Of a DNA stretch of 40,207 nucleotides, positions 26,697 through 34,752 are shown piece after piece. Numbering within the stretch: position 1 is the first letter of the stretch; each line of letters starts with the position of its first letter. The notes under the pieces were generated by a model. It did not search any database and was not told where the DNA came from. It saw only the letters and a list, made by a program, of their open reading frames with translations. The position numbers and the translations under genes were made by a program. The stretch is taken from the NCBI GenBank assembly GCA_026705295.1, contig JAPPBA010000110.1:1-40207 (forward strand), given 5' to 3'. Origin of the DNA: Candidatus Palauibacter australiensis. Lineage in GTDB: Bacteria; Gemmatimonadota; Gemmatimonadetes; Palauibacterales; Palauibacteraceae.

Positions 26697-28865
26697 TTAG
26701 CGGGCCGGGTCCGGGGTCGGCGCGTCGAACGTGAGGGCGACGCGGAAGCCGGTGCCGCCGCCGACCTGCGGATGGGCGTGGCGCGCTTCGGCGGTGGCCA
26801 GAATGCTGCCGCCGCTGCGCCACGCCGAGCGTACGGTCCAGCGGAAGTGGTAGAAGGCGCCGCCCCGCCAGGTGGGACGCAGGCAGCGGCCTTCGCTCCA
26901 GTGATGGGACGCTTCGCGGACGGGTGAGCCGTCGGTGGGCACCTCGTCGTAGGTGGCCGTCCAGCAGTCGGCCGCGAGTTCGGACACGTTGCCCAGCATG
27001 TCGTGGAGTCCCCACGGGTTCGGCGGCAGCGATCCCGTGGGCGCGGTGGACCCCACCTCCCAGTCGAGGCCGCACTCGTCGCACACCGCGTGTCCGCTCC
27101 CGACCTCGTCTCCCCACCAGCGGGCGGTCGTCGTCCCGGCGCGGGCCGCGTATTCCCACTCGGCGCTGCTCGGCAGCCGGTACGGGCGGCCGGTCTCCTC
27201 CGCCAGCCAGGCCAGGTACATCTCGGCGTCGAGGTAGGAGACGTGGATCACGGGACGGTCGCCCCGCCCCCACCCCCTGTCCTCGGGCCGGTAGTCGCAT
27301 CCTCCCGCTGCCACGCAGCGGTCCCACTCGTCGAACGTCACCTCGTACTTGCCGATGGCGAACCGGTGTCCGAACTCGATCCGCACGCGGGGACGCTCCC
27401 GCTCCCGGCTGAACTCCGGCCGGTCCGGCTCCCGGTCGAGCCCCAGGCGCCGGTCTTCTCCCTCGGCCCGCCCCATCACGAACCCTCCCGGCGGCATTTC
27501 CACCATGACCGGACAGAGGTCGCAGTCCCTAAACTCGCGCAGGCCCGCCGGGTTGGGCTCCGAGGGGCGCCGGGGCGGGGCCGACGCCGCGGCGGAGGAC
27601 GATTGTCTGGACCCGCCGCGCAGTACCGACCCGATCCGAGCGGGCGGGCTCCCGGCGGCGGGCCCGCGGCCATCGCGGGCGCCCGATCCGCCGGCCGCCG
27701 CGGCGTCCGTCCCGATTTCGTACAGCGACACCCGGATCTCCCCCGTCTCCGGCACCGGCCGCACGGCGACCAGCCGCAACGGCGACACGAACCCGACGGG
27801 GATGGCGGGGATGTCGAGCGTCCCCAGGTATCCGCCTCCGGGTCCCATCACATCGATGACCTCGGGGATGAGACCACGCGTCCGCCGCGACACCCACAGC
27901 CCGCCCGCCGGATCGGGCGTGAACCCGACGATGGGAGACAGCACTTCTTCATATCCGGTGGCGTCGACCACTTCCCCGGCCGTCACGCCGCACTGCCGCA
28001 TGAGGCTCCCGTACGGGCCCGGGCCGAAGGAGAGCGACGCCATCGCCATCGCCCGCGTGACCGGGATCGCGGGGGCCGCCGCCCGCCGCAGGCTGGCGAA
28101 GACCGCTCCCCGCGCGTAGCCGTCGATCCGGAACCCGTCCCCGTTCACGAACCAGAGCGTGTCGCCGCGGCTCGCCCACACCGCGTCCGGCGCGAACACC
28201 TTCGGGGCGGGCATGGACGCGCACGGCAATTCCATGAGCGACAGTTCCCGCCGCACGACGTGGACCGGTTCCGCTCCGCGCGGCGTGTGCACCGCCAGCG
28301 TCTGGTCCATCGACATGTCCGCCGTGGCCGAACCGACGGTCGCGAACCATTCCGCCGCCCCGCCCTCGCCGACCGCGAACCCGGGTCCCCAGTAGCTCGC
28401 CGGGAGCCGCTCCTCGCCCGCGAACTCTCCATCCGGGGACCAGCGGCTGAGCACGCCCCGTCTCGCGTCGAGCGCCACGAGCGTCCCGCCCGGCGCCAAC
28501 GTCAGCGCGGACACGCCCCGAAACTCGCCCGGACCCTCTCCCGCCCGTCCCAACGCCTCCACGAACGCCCCCGCGCCGTCGAACACGGCGACGCGGGCGC
28601 CCGTCATGTCCGCCACGTAGACGCGCTCGGCCGCCGGATCCGCGACCACCCCCCAGGGGAGCGCCGTGAGCGCGCTGTCCGGCGTCATGAGATCCGCGAT
28701 GTGCGCCGCCCCACCCGCGAACGGAGCGTCGCCGGCCTCGTTGTCGGAGATTGCCACCCCCGCCGAGTCGCGCCGCGACAGGCCCCCGAGACCTCCCTCC
28801 GGCTCCGGGGCGCAGGCGCCGAGCACGAGGACGAGACCGGCCGCGACCAGCGCCGGGACGCGCAT
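26697..28865 (-). CDS. Beta-propeller lipoprotein fused to a C-terminal FGE/SUMF1-type domain
   Basis: A 722-residue protein. The signal peptide ends in the lipobox LGAC (Cys18). Residues about 45-400 look like an NHL/6-bladed propeller, with repeated patterns such as WGVVADPAAERVYVADMTG and RVAVFDGAGAFV. A Ser/Ala/Pro-rich linker (about 400-437) leads to a formylglycine-generating-enzyme-like domain (about 440-722) with MPPGGFVMG, GKYEVTFDEWDRC, YRLPSSAEWEYAARAG, WGLHDMLGNVSELAADCW, WRGGAF and GFRVAL. The catalytic cysteine pair of true FGE is not visible near GFR, so it is probably a binding or structural version. ATG 28865-28863 overlaps the upstream stop (TGATG). 'RDSAGVAIS' resembles propeller lipoproteins common in Gemmatimonadota. 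Its role is unknown, and the fusion is unusual. Confidence 0.88.
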   Translation of the reverse strand: MRVPALVAAGLVLVLGACAPEPEGGLGGLSRRDSAGVAISDNEAGDAPFAGGAAHIADLMTPDSALTALPWGVVADPAAERVYVADMTGARVAVFDGAGAFVEALGRAGEGPGEFRGVSALTLAPGGTLVALDARRGVLSRWSPDGEFAGEERLPASYWGPGFAVGEGGAAEWFATVGSATADMSMDQTLAVHTPRGAEPVHVVRRELSLMELPCASMPAPKVFAPDAVWASRGDTLWFVNGDGFRIDGYARGAVFASLRRAAAPAIPVTRAMAMASLSFGPGPYGSLMRQCGVTAGEVVDATGYEEVLSPIVGFTPDPAGGLWVSRRTRGLIPEVIDVMGPGGGYLGTLDIPAIPVGFVSPLRLVAVRPVPETGEIRVSLYEIGTDAAAAGGSGARDGRGPAAGSPPARIGSVLRGGSRQSSSAAASAPPRRPSEPNPAGLREFRDCDLCPVMVEMPPGGFVMGRAEGEDRRLGLDREPDRPEFSRERERPRVRIEFGHRFAIGKYEVTFDEWDRCVAAGGCDYRPEDRGWGRGDRPVIHVSYLDAEMYLAWLAEETGRPYRLPSSAEWEYAARAGTTTARWWGDEVGSGHAVCDECGLDWEVGSTAPTGSLPPNPWGLHDMLGNVSELAADCWTATYDEVPTDGSPVREASHHWSEGRCLRPTWRGGAFYHFRWTVRSAWRSGGSILATAEARHAHPQVGGGTGFRVALTFDAPTPDPAR

Positions 28866-29245
28866 CAGCGCGCCATTCCGGGATCCCGCCGACCGCTCGC
28901 GTACTGCAGGACGAGCCAGGCGATCGACGCCACGCCGAGGATCAGGAAACCGACGATGGACGAGCCCAGGGCGACCTGGATCCCGCCCCACGCCAGCCCC
29001 GCGTTCACCTCCCCCGCCCGCGAGATGGCTTCCGCGGCCAGCCAGACGCCGACCAGCGACCCGAGCACCCCGAGGCACGCGGCGAGCGCCCCGAGCACCA
29101 GGATGGAATGGATGCGCAGACCCGCCGGCGGGGCTCCGGACGACCGGAACCAGTCGGCCGTCGCGCGTCCGATTTGTACCAGCATCAGGATCAGCACGAT
29201 CCAGATCGGATACTGGATGAACCCGAGCGATTCGAGGAAGGACAT
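28865..29245 (-). CDS. Small MotA/TolQ/ExbB-like membrane protein
   Basis: A 126-residue protein with three hydrophobic segments (about 12-27, 47-66 and 91-114). The stretch LGVLGSLVGVWLAAEAI..AGEVNAGLAWGGIQVALGSSIVGFLILGV aligns by eye with the MotA/TolQ/ExbB core (a Leu-Gly-Leu-Leu-Gly-Thr motif, then Gly-Ile..Ala-Leu). It is shorter than ExbB and lacks an extended cytoplasmic loop. ATG 29245-29243 lies 2 bases after the preceding gene, and the stop overlaps the propeller lipoprotein start. No ExbD/TolR partner is seen, so a proton-channel role is uncertain. It may only be a scaffold. Confidence 0.65.
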   Translation of the reverse strand: MSFLESLGFIQYPIWIVLILMLVQIGRATADWFRSSGAPPAGLRIHSILVLGALAACLGVLGSLVGVWLAAEAISRAGEVNAGLAWGGIQVALGSSIVGFLILGVASIAWLVLQYASGRRDPGMAR

Positions 29246-29247
29246 CG

Positions 29248-30012
29248 TTACCTCCGCGTTGATGAGGTGGGTGGGAGCCGCGAGGCGAAGAACGCCGATA
29301 TGCGGTGCTCCATCGTTTCGTCGTCGATCAGGCGCGGGGTGATCGCGAGCCAGCCGAAGAGTCCGAAGATCGCCGCGCTCAACCCGAGCGCGGCGAAGGA
29401 GACGATGCGGCCGACGGCGTCCCACATGGCCGGCGGCGCAAAGGCTTCGGCTTCAAGCGCTCCGAAGGCGCCGTAGACCTCACGGGCGGCGCCCAGCGCC
29501 CCGAGGGCGACCGCGAGGACGATGAGGCCGATCTGCCGCTCCCACAGCCGGCGCCGCAGTTCGGGCCGCAGGTCGCCGTCGATCCAGAGACGCTTGGCGG
29601 CCCGGGTCCAGTTCGCGGCGAGCAGGGCGACGACGATGACCTGGGGCCAGGCCAGCACGGCCGCGGAGCCGAGCGGACCCGCTCCGAGAATCGTGATGCA
29701 TGCCACCGCCCCGGCCAGGCCCGTGGCCACGAGAATCCCGAGGCGTTCCGCCCGGTCGATCCATCCCGTGCCCCGCGCCCAGCGGCCCAGAGGCGGGGCG
29801 TGCTGCGCCTCGAGTTGCGCGAGCGTCTCCGTCCCCGGCACGACCCGCCGGAGGGCGGCGCGGCGTGCCTGCGCCGGCCCGTATCCGCGACGTTCCAGTT
29901 CCGCCTGCAGCGCCTCCGCGTCGGCGTCGACTTCCTCCAGCACGTCGAGGCGGCGTCGCGGCGACACCGCGAGACTCCGTTCGACGTCGGCCAGGGGATG
30001 CTCAGGCCGCAT
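29248..30012 (-). CDS. Multi-pass membrane protein with N-terminal helical (permease-prefix-like) region
   Basis: A 254-residue protein. Residues about 5-70 are charged and helical (LDVLEEVDADAEALQAELE, then ARRAALRRVVPG), like the helical domain found before permeases next to padR genes. About four hydrophobic segments follow, including ILVATGLAGAVACITILG and FAALGLSAAIFGLFGWLAI. ATG 30012-30010 lies inside the end of padR, overlapping by 11 bases, so translation is coupled. No transporter or enzyme motif is recognised. It may sense or anchor a membrane complex controlled by PadR. Confidence 0.7.
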   Translation of the reverse strand: MRPEHPLADVERSLAVSPRRRLDVLEEVDADAEALQAELERRGYGPAQARRAALRRVVPGTETLAQLEAQHAPPLGRWARGTGWIDRAERLGILVATGLAGAVACITILGAGPLGSAAVLAWPQVIVVALLAANWTRAAKRLWIDGDLRPELRRRLWERQIGLIVLAVALGALGAAREVYGAFGALEAEAFAPPAMWDAVGRIVSFAALGLSAAIFGLFGWLAITPRLIDDETMEHRISAFFASRLPPTSSTRR

Positions 30013-30328
30013 GGGTCCCCGCGAAGAGTTCCAGCAGCACCCGAAACTGCCGCTCCAGTTGCGCCGCCCCCGCCGCCAGTTCGGCACGGCCCGCGTCGGT
30101 CAGTTCGTACGTCTTCCGCCGCCGGCCCTCCCCGCCCCACTTGCCGCGCACGTGTCCATCCGTCTCGAGCCGGTGCAGGATCGGGTAGAGCGTCCCGTGC
30201 TGAAACGAAAAGGCGCCCCCCGTCCGTTCCTCCACGGAGAGCGCGATCTGGTAGCCGTGCGCGGGTCCCCGCTCCAGGACCGCGAGCACGAGCAGCTCGT
30301 TGATTCGCTTCGAGAGAGTGGCCTGCAA
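30002..30328 (-). CDS. PadR-family transcriptional regulator
   Basis: A 108-residue winged-helix repressor. LLVLAVLERGPAHGYQIALSVEE, FSFQHGTLYPILHRLETDGHVRGKW and RRRKTYELTDAGRAEL are the classic PadR recognition-helix and wing motifs. It has a short C-terminal dimerisation helix (short, PadR-s2-like). The start is TTG 30328-30326 with GAGG six bases upstream. It heads an operon of a membrane protein, a MotA-like protein and the propeller-FGE lipoprotein. It very probably represses its own promoter through the palindrome at 30396-30418. Confidence 0.93.
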   Translation of the reverse strand: MQATLSKRINELLVLAVLERGPAHGYQIALSVEERTGGAFSFQHGTLYPILHRLETDGHVRGKWGGEGRRRKTYELTDAGRAELAAGAAQLERQFRVLLELFAGTHAA

Positions 30329-30393
30329 GCGGCACCTCGTTTCGACCGTCCACGTTCACCTCGGCGCCCGGCTCACCCGGGAGCCTCTGAAGC

Positions 30394-30422
30394 ATGATAT
30401 AAAGATCATCTTTATATCGCAA
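30394..30422 (-). promoter_or_regulatory. Promoter of the PadR operon
   Basis: On the minus strand TTGCGA (30422-30417) and TATCAT (30399-30394, five of six matches) are separated by exactly 17 bases, about 66 bases before the padR start. The palindromic operator overlaps both boxes, which is the expected layout for repression by blocking RNA polymerase. Confidence 0.6.
30396..30418. promoter_or_regulatory. Perfect palindrome, likely PadR operator
   Basis: A perfect inverted repeat with 11-base arms GATATAAAGAT and ATCTTTATATC separated by one C. It is strikingly AT-rich within a GC-rich region and lies in the padR promoter. PadR proteins bind such dyads as dimers. It may also affect the divergent gene at 30547, 129 bases away. 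Confidence 0.75.
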
Positions 30423-30546
30423 ATCTGCATACGGAAGAGATTCCGGACGGGGCGCGCCACGCGCGGCGGCGGGTGTCACGGGAAGCGATGAAGTGGCGGC
30501 GGTCGCGGGTATCCCCGACCGAGCCGGTCCACAACATTGGGGGCGC

Positions 30547-31671
30547 ATGTATACGACCTGTATCTTCTGCCACGCCGACCTCAAGCGGAACGAAGCCATC
30601 GAGGAGTTCCCCGTCGGGCGCCGTCTGGCCTTCGACGGAGCCAGAGGACGGCTCTGGGTCGTGTGCCGGCGCTGCGAGCGCTGGAACCTGTCGCCGCTCG
30701 AGACGCGCTGGGAGGCGATCGAAGCCTGCGAACGCGCCTTCGAGGGCACCCGCATGCGGGTCGCCTCCGACAACATCGGGTTGGCGAAGCTCAAGGAGGG
30801 CCTCGAACTCGTCCGCGTCGGCGACCCCGTCCGCCAGGAGTTCGCCGCATGGCGCTACGGCGACCAGTTCGGTCGGCGGCGGCGGCGGGCCGTGCTCGTC
30901 ACCGGGGCCGTCGGGACGGCGGCGGGCGCGGTCGTAGTCGGCGGCACGATCGCCGGGTTCGCGATGGGCGGCATCTTCCCGGGGCTCTTCCAGGGGGCTC
31001 AAGCCTGGTACCGGGACCGCGTCCTTCTCCGTCTCAGGGACGAGCACGGCGATCCCATCCGAATACAACGGAAGCACCTCTACACGTCTCGCCTGGTACC
31101 CAGCCCCGACGCATCGGGGTGGGACCTCCGCGTCGATCACATCCCGGGTTGGGACAAGTGGGGGAAGACCCGCAAGCGCAAGAACCGCCGGCATACGATG
31201 ATCGTGCACGGGAGCGAAGCGATCGGCCTCGCGGGCCAGCTCATGGCCCACGCCAACCGGAGTGGCGGGGCCCGGAAGGCGATCCGCGCCGCGGTCGAGC
31301 GGATCGAGGAGGCCGGACATCCGGAGGCTTTCCTGCCAGGGGCGGCTCGCCGCGCCATGAGCGACTTCTCCGGCTCGGGAAAGGCGGATCTCCCCCCCAA
31401 GAAGGTCGAGAATCTCATGAAGCCGCTTCCCGGAACCCTGGCGGGTCTCAAGGTGGACATGCGGCTTGCCATCGAGATGGCGACGCACGAGCAGGCGGAG
31501 CGCGAAGCGCTGGAGGGGGAACTGAAGGAACTGGAGGCGCGGTGGCGCGAGGCCGAGGAGATCGCCCGCATCGCCGACAACCTCCTCGTCCCCGAGAGCG
31601 TGGACGGCTTCATTGCCAGCGAACGTTCGCGGGTCGACGACGACCCGGCGAAGGGAGCCCGAACCGGCTGA
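30547..31671 (+). CDS. Zinc-ribbon membrane protein of unknown function
   Basis: A 374-residue protein. Residues 5-43 form a putative zinc ribbon (Cys5-x2-Cys8 and Cys40-x2-Cys43). A glycine-rich membrane segment lies at about 116-148 (AAGAVVVGGTIAGFAMGGIF). Basic and charged regions follow, with a likely coiled coil at about 325-360 (EQAEREALEGELKELEARWR). ATG 30547 is chosen because the Cys motif starts immediately after it; the frame extends 18 codons upstream without support. The ribosome site is weak (GGGGGC). I do not recognise a family. It is transcribed divergently from padR and 57 bases before a GroES-like gene, so the last two may be co-expressed. Confidence 0.8.
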   Translation: MYTTCIFCHADLKRNEAIEEFPVGRRLAFDGARGRLWVVCRRCERWNLSPLETRWEAIEACERAFEGTRMRVASDNIGLAKLKEGLELVRVGDPVRQEFAAWRYGDQFGRRRRRAVLVTGAVGTAAGAVVVGGTIAGFAMGGIFPGLFQGAQAWYRDRVLLRLRDEHGDPIRIQRKHLYTSRLVPSPDASGWDLRVDHIPGWDKWGKTRKRKNRRHTMIVHGSEAIGLAGQLMAHANRSGGARKAIRAAVERIEEAGHPEAFLPGAARRAMSDFSGSGKADLPPKKVENLMKPLPGTLAGLKVDMRLAIEMATHEQAEREALEGELKELEARWREAEEIARIADNLLVPESVDGFIASERSRVDDDPAKGARTG

Positions 31672-31728
31672 AGGCCCAGGCCGGCTGATCAACCTGTCCG
31701 GGGCCGCCCCCGTTCCCTATCGTGCCGC

Positions 31729-32121
31729 ATGAGCGAGAAGAAACTCATCGTCGTCGGCGACCGCGTACTCATCGAGCCGCTGGAGGGCGAGGACCGCACG
31801 AACGTCGGCCTCTATCTCCCTCCCACCGCGATCGACAAGCAGGCCGTGCAGGCGGGAACGGTCGTGGCCGTCGGCCCCGGGACGCCGGTCGGTCCGCCCG
31901 CCGAACTCGGGGACGAGCCCTGGAAGATCGGCGCCACCGAAGCCCGCTATCTTCCCATGCAGGCGCGACCGGGAGACTACGCGCTCTTCTTCCGGAAGGC
32001 CGCGGTGGAGATCACCTTCGAGGGCACCCAGTACCTCGTCGCCCCCCAGGGCGCGATCCTCACCCTCGTGCGCGAGGAGAACGAAGAAGCCTCCGACGGC
32101 TTCGATCCCTCCTTCCTCTAG
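31729..32121 (+). CDS. Divergent GroES-like (Cpn10 fold) protein
   Basis: A 130-residue protein. VGDRVLIEPLEGEDRTNVGLYLPPTA and GTVVAVGPG match the start and mobile-loop region of co-chaperonin 10, and a central stretch (about 60-80) is longer than in canonical 95-residue GroES. The mobile-loop tip reads GLYLP rather than the usual GIVL. No groEL is adjacent, so it is probably a specialised paralogue rather than the housekeeping gene. There is no Shine-Dalgarno sequence. Instead TATCGT lies five bases before the ATG, which suggests a leaderless transcript. Confidence 0.8.
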   Translation: MSEKKLIVVGDRVLIEPLEGEDRTNVGLYLPPTAIDKQAVQAGTVVAVGPGTPVGPPAELGDEPWKIGATEARYLPMQARPGDYALFFRKAAVEITFEGTQYLVAPQGAILTLVREENEEASDGFDPSFL

Positions 32122-32144
32122 AGGCCGCCGCCAGCCACGACCTG

Positions 32145-32702
32145 CTACCGGTCGACGGGGCCGATCCGGTTGGGACGCAGCGAGTGGCAGTTCACCGCCC
32201 AGGACGTCGCCCGGGCCTGAACCGAGGCGTCACCCGCAGGAGATGCGGCGGCCGCTTGCCCCCGTAGCCGCGCCACCGCCCGTCCGACCATGTCCCCGCG
32301 ACTGCGGCGCAGCGCCACAGCGCCCCGCACCTCCGGACTCGACCACACGACCCAGAGCGTGTCGGCCCGCGTGAACCAGCGCGTCTCCATGCCGGAGAGG
32401 TCTCCGTCTCCCGCGAGAGGGACGGCCTTGTAGGCGGTCATCTCCCTCCCGTACGCGTCGACGGAGTCGGCGAACAGCATGAGCGACCGTACGACAGGCG
32501 GATCGGCCTCGGGAGCCTCGCCGCCCTCGTCCGCGAGCCAGATATCGAACTGGAGGTGCCGGCAACCCAGGAAATCCCACAGGCGAAGATCGGCAGGTTC
32601 GGGCGGGGGCGGCGGTTCGACCTCCCGGAAGCGGAACCAGATCGAGACCCAGACGAAGACGACCGACAGTCCGGCCACCGCCATCCACTTTTTCGTTCTC
32701 AG
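32145..32702 (-). CDS. Small membrane-anchored protein of unknown function
   Basis: A 185-residue protein with a basic N-terminus (RTKKW), one membrane segment (VAGLSVVFVWVSIWF), a proline-rich spacer (EVEPPPPPEP) and a soluble domain of about 140 residues predicted to lie outside the membrane. The best start is CTG 32702-32700, six bases after GGAGG. An ATG at 32684 lacks a site and would drop the basic residues. The soluble part has scattered Trp, Arg and Asp (ETRWFTRADTLWVVW) but no motif I recognise. It diverges from typA and converges with the GroES-like gene, leaving 23 bases between stops. Confidence 0.65.
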   Translation of the reverse strand: MRTKKWMAVAGLSVVFVWVSIWFRFREVEPPPPPEPADLRLWDFLGCRHLQFDIWLADEGGEAPEADPPVVRSLMLFADSVDAYGREMTAYKAVPLAGDGDLSGMETRWFTRADTLWVVWSSPEVRGAVALRRSRGDMVGRAVARLRGQAAAASPAGDASVQARATSWAVNCHSLRPNRIGPVDR

Positions 32703-32789
32703 CTCGCACCTCCGGCCGCGCCAGAATCGCCGCGGCAACCTAGTGTCGCCCTCGCCGCCATGCACACGCCCTCGCCACCCCGCACCGCT

Positions 32790-32818
32790 TTGTCGTTCGG
32801 TGCCGGCGACGGTAGAAT
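32790..32818 (+). promoter_or_regulatory. Promoter of typA
   Basis: TTGTCG (32790-32795) and TAGAAT (32813-32818, five of six matches) are separated by exactly 17 bases, leaving a leader of about 50 bases before the typA GTG. It lies in the 175-base divergent spacer between a small minus-strand gene and typA. Confidence 0.6.
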
Positions 32819-32877
32819 ATCCACGCGATTCCCCGCCGTTTCCCCCCAACCGCGAGTACGCGGAAGTCGAGGCCTGC

Positions 32878-34743
32878 GTGGCGCCCCCGCCCGGGAAGAT
32901 CAGGAACATTGCGATCATCGCCCACGTCGATCACGGGAAGACGACGCTCGTCGACCACATGCTGCGGCAGGCGGGCGCCTTCCAGTCGCACGAGCGCGTC
33001 GAGGAGCGCGTCATGGACTCCAACCCGCTGGAGCGCGAGCGCGGCATCACGATCCTGTCGAAGAACACGGCCGTGCGCTGGGGCGAGACGCGGATCAACA
33101 TCGTCGACACGCCTGGCCACGCGGATTTCGGCGGCGAGGTCGAGCGCATCCTCCGGATGGTGGACGGCGTGCTCCTCCTGGTGGATGCCGCCGAGGGGCC
33201 CATGCCGCAGACACGCTTCGTCACGCGGAAGGCCCTCGCGCTGGGGCTCGCGCCCGTGGTGGTGATCAACAAGGTGGACCGGCCCGACCAGCGCGCCACC
33301 GAAGTGCACGACGACGTGCTGGAACTGTTCCTGGAGTTGGACGCCACCGAGTCCCAGCTCGACGCCCCCTTCCTCTACGCGAGCGCGCGGGACGGCTGGG
33401 CATCGCCGGACAGCGAGGCGCGCGGCGGAGACCTGGAGCCGCTGTTCGAGACGATCGTGGCGGCGGTCCCCACCCCCGCCGGCGACCCCGAGGGACCGTT
33501 CCAGATGCTGGCCTCGACGCTGGACCACTCCAGCTACGTGGGGCGCATCGCGATCGGCCGCATCGAGCGGGGCGCCGTGGCCGAGGCGGATCGGGTGGTG
33601 CTGCTGCCGCTCGGCGAGCCGGGGCCCGTCCCGGACGACGAGGCGATCCCGGCCCGGGTGCTCAAGATTTACGGCTTCGACGGCCTGAAGCGGGTCGAAA
33701 CGCCCCGCGCGAGCGCCGGCGACATCGTGGCGCTGGCGGGACTCGAAGGCGTGGAGATCGGCCAGACGGTCACGGACCCCGGCCACAGGGAGCGCCTCCG
33801 GGGGATCGCCGTCGAGCGGCCCACCCTCGCGGTGGATTTCCGGGTCAACGACGCCCCCTTCGCCGGGCGGACGGGCAAGTACGTCACGACCCGGCAACTG
33901 CGCCAGCGCCTCTTCCGGGAACTGGAGAGGAATGTCGCCCTTCGCGTCGAGCCCACGGAGTCGCCCGACACCTTCTCCGTCTCGGGGCGCGGGGAACTCC
34001 ACCTCACGATTCTCATGGAGACGATGCGTCGGGAGGGGTACGAGTTCTCCGTCTCGCGCCCCCGCGTCATCCTGCGGGAGGGACCGGACGGGGAGGTCCT
34101 GGAGCCGTACGAGGAGGCCGTGATCGAGGTGCCGTCCGGGATGGTCGGCGTGGTGATGGAGAAGATGGGAAGCCGGCGGGCTGAACTCCTCTCGATGCGG
34201 CCGACGGACCAGGGCCCGGTGCGCCTCGACTTCAGGCTTCCGTCGCGCGGCCTGTTCGGATACCGCTCCGAGTTCCTCACGGACACGCGCGGCGAGGGCC
34301 AGTTGCACCACCGCTTCCTCGAGTACGGCCCCCGAGCCGGACGCCTCGAACACCGGCGCCGGGGAGTGCTCGTCGCGGACCGCCCGGGAACGTCGGTGGC
34401 CTTCGCCCTCTTCAACCTGCAGGAACGGGCCGAGATGCTGATCGGCCCCGGCGTCGAGGTCTACAGCGGGATGATCGTGGGCGAGCACGTCCGCGCCGGC
34501 GACCTCGAGGTCAACGTGTCGAAGGGGAAGAAGCTCACGAACATGCGCGCCGCCGCCGCGGACGAGAACGTGCGCCTGGAGCCGCCGCGCGAACTGACGC
34601 TGGAACTCGCCCTCGAGTTCATCAACGACGACGAGCTGATCGAGATCACGCCCGACGCGATCCGCCTCCGCAAGCGCAAGCTCGACCCGATCGAGCGCAA
34701 GAAGGCGATGCGCCGCGCCGCCGCCGAGGCGCGAGGAGACTGA
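32878..34743 (+). CDS. typA: Ribosome-associated GTPase TypA/BipA
   Basis: A 621-residue translational GTPase of usual length. G1 is AHVDHGKTTL, G2 lies in RERGITI, G3 is DTPGHADFGGE and G4 is NKVD. The EF-G-like beta-barrel and C-terminal domains follow (FSVSGRGELHLTILMETMRR; SRGLFGYRSEFLTDTRGEG). It assists ribosome assembly and stress translation. GTG 32878 is chosen because GAGG lies five bases upstream and the GTPase domain begins shortly after; the frame stays open another 133 codons upstream but with no conserved content. It converges with the TRAP permease, leaving 9 bases between stops. Confidence 0.97.
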   Translation: MAPPPGKIRNIAIIAHVDHGKTTLVDHMLRQAGAFQSHERVEERVMDSNPLERERGITILSKNTAVRWGETRINIVDTPGHADFGGEVERILRMVDGVLLLVDAAEGPMPQTRFVTRKALALGLAPVVVINKVDRPDQRATEVHDDVLELFLELDATESQLDAPFLYASARDGWASPDSEARGGDLEPLFETIVAAVPTPAGDPEGPFQMLASTLDHSSYVGRIAIGRIERGAVAEADRVVLLPLGEPGPVPDDEAIPARVLKIYGFDGLKRVETPRASAGDIVALAGLEGVEIGQTVTDPGHRERLRGIAVERPTLAVDFRVNDAPFAGRTGKYVTTRQLRQRLFRELERNVALRVEPTESPDTFSVSGRGELHLTILMETMRREGYEFSVSRPRVILREGPDGEVLEPYEEAVIEVPSGMVGVVMEKMGSRRAELLSMRPTDQGPVRLDFRLPSRGLFGYRSEFLTDTRGEGQLHHRFLEYGPRAGRLEHRRRGVLVADRPGTSVAFALFNLQERAEMLIGPGVEVYSGMIVGEHVRAGDLEVNVSKGKKLTNMRAAAADENVRLEPPRELTLELALEFINDDELIEITPDAIRLRKRKLDPIERKKAMRRAAAEARGD

Positions 34744-34752
34744 CGCCCGCGG

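Noticed and set aside
26697-27560. Genuine sulfatase-activating formylglycine-generating enzyme
   Set aside because: The SUMF1 fold is clear but the catalytic cysteine pair near the C-terminal GFR motif is missing.
32479-32877. Upstream extension of typA by 133 codons
   Set aside because: It overlaps the divergent gene and the typA promoter, and contains no TypA-like sequence.
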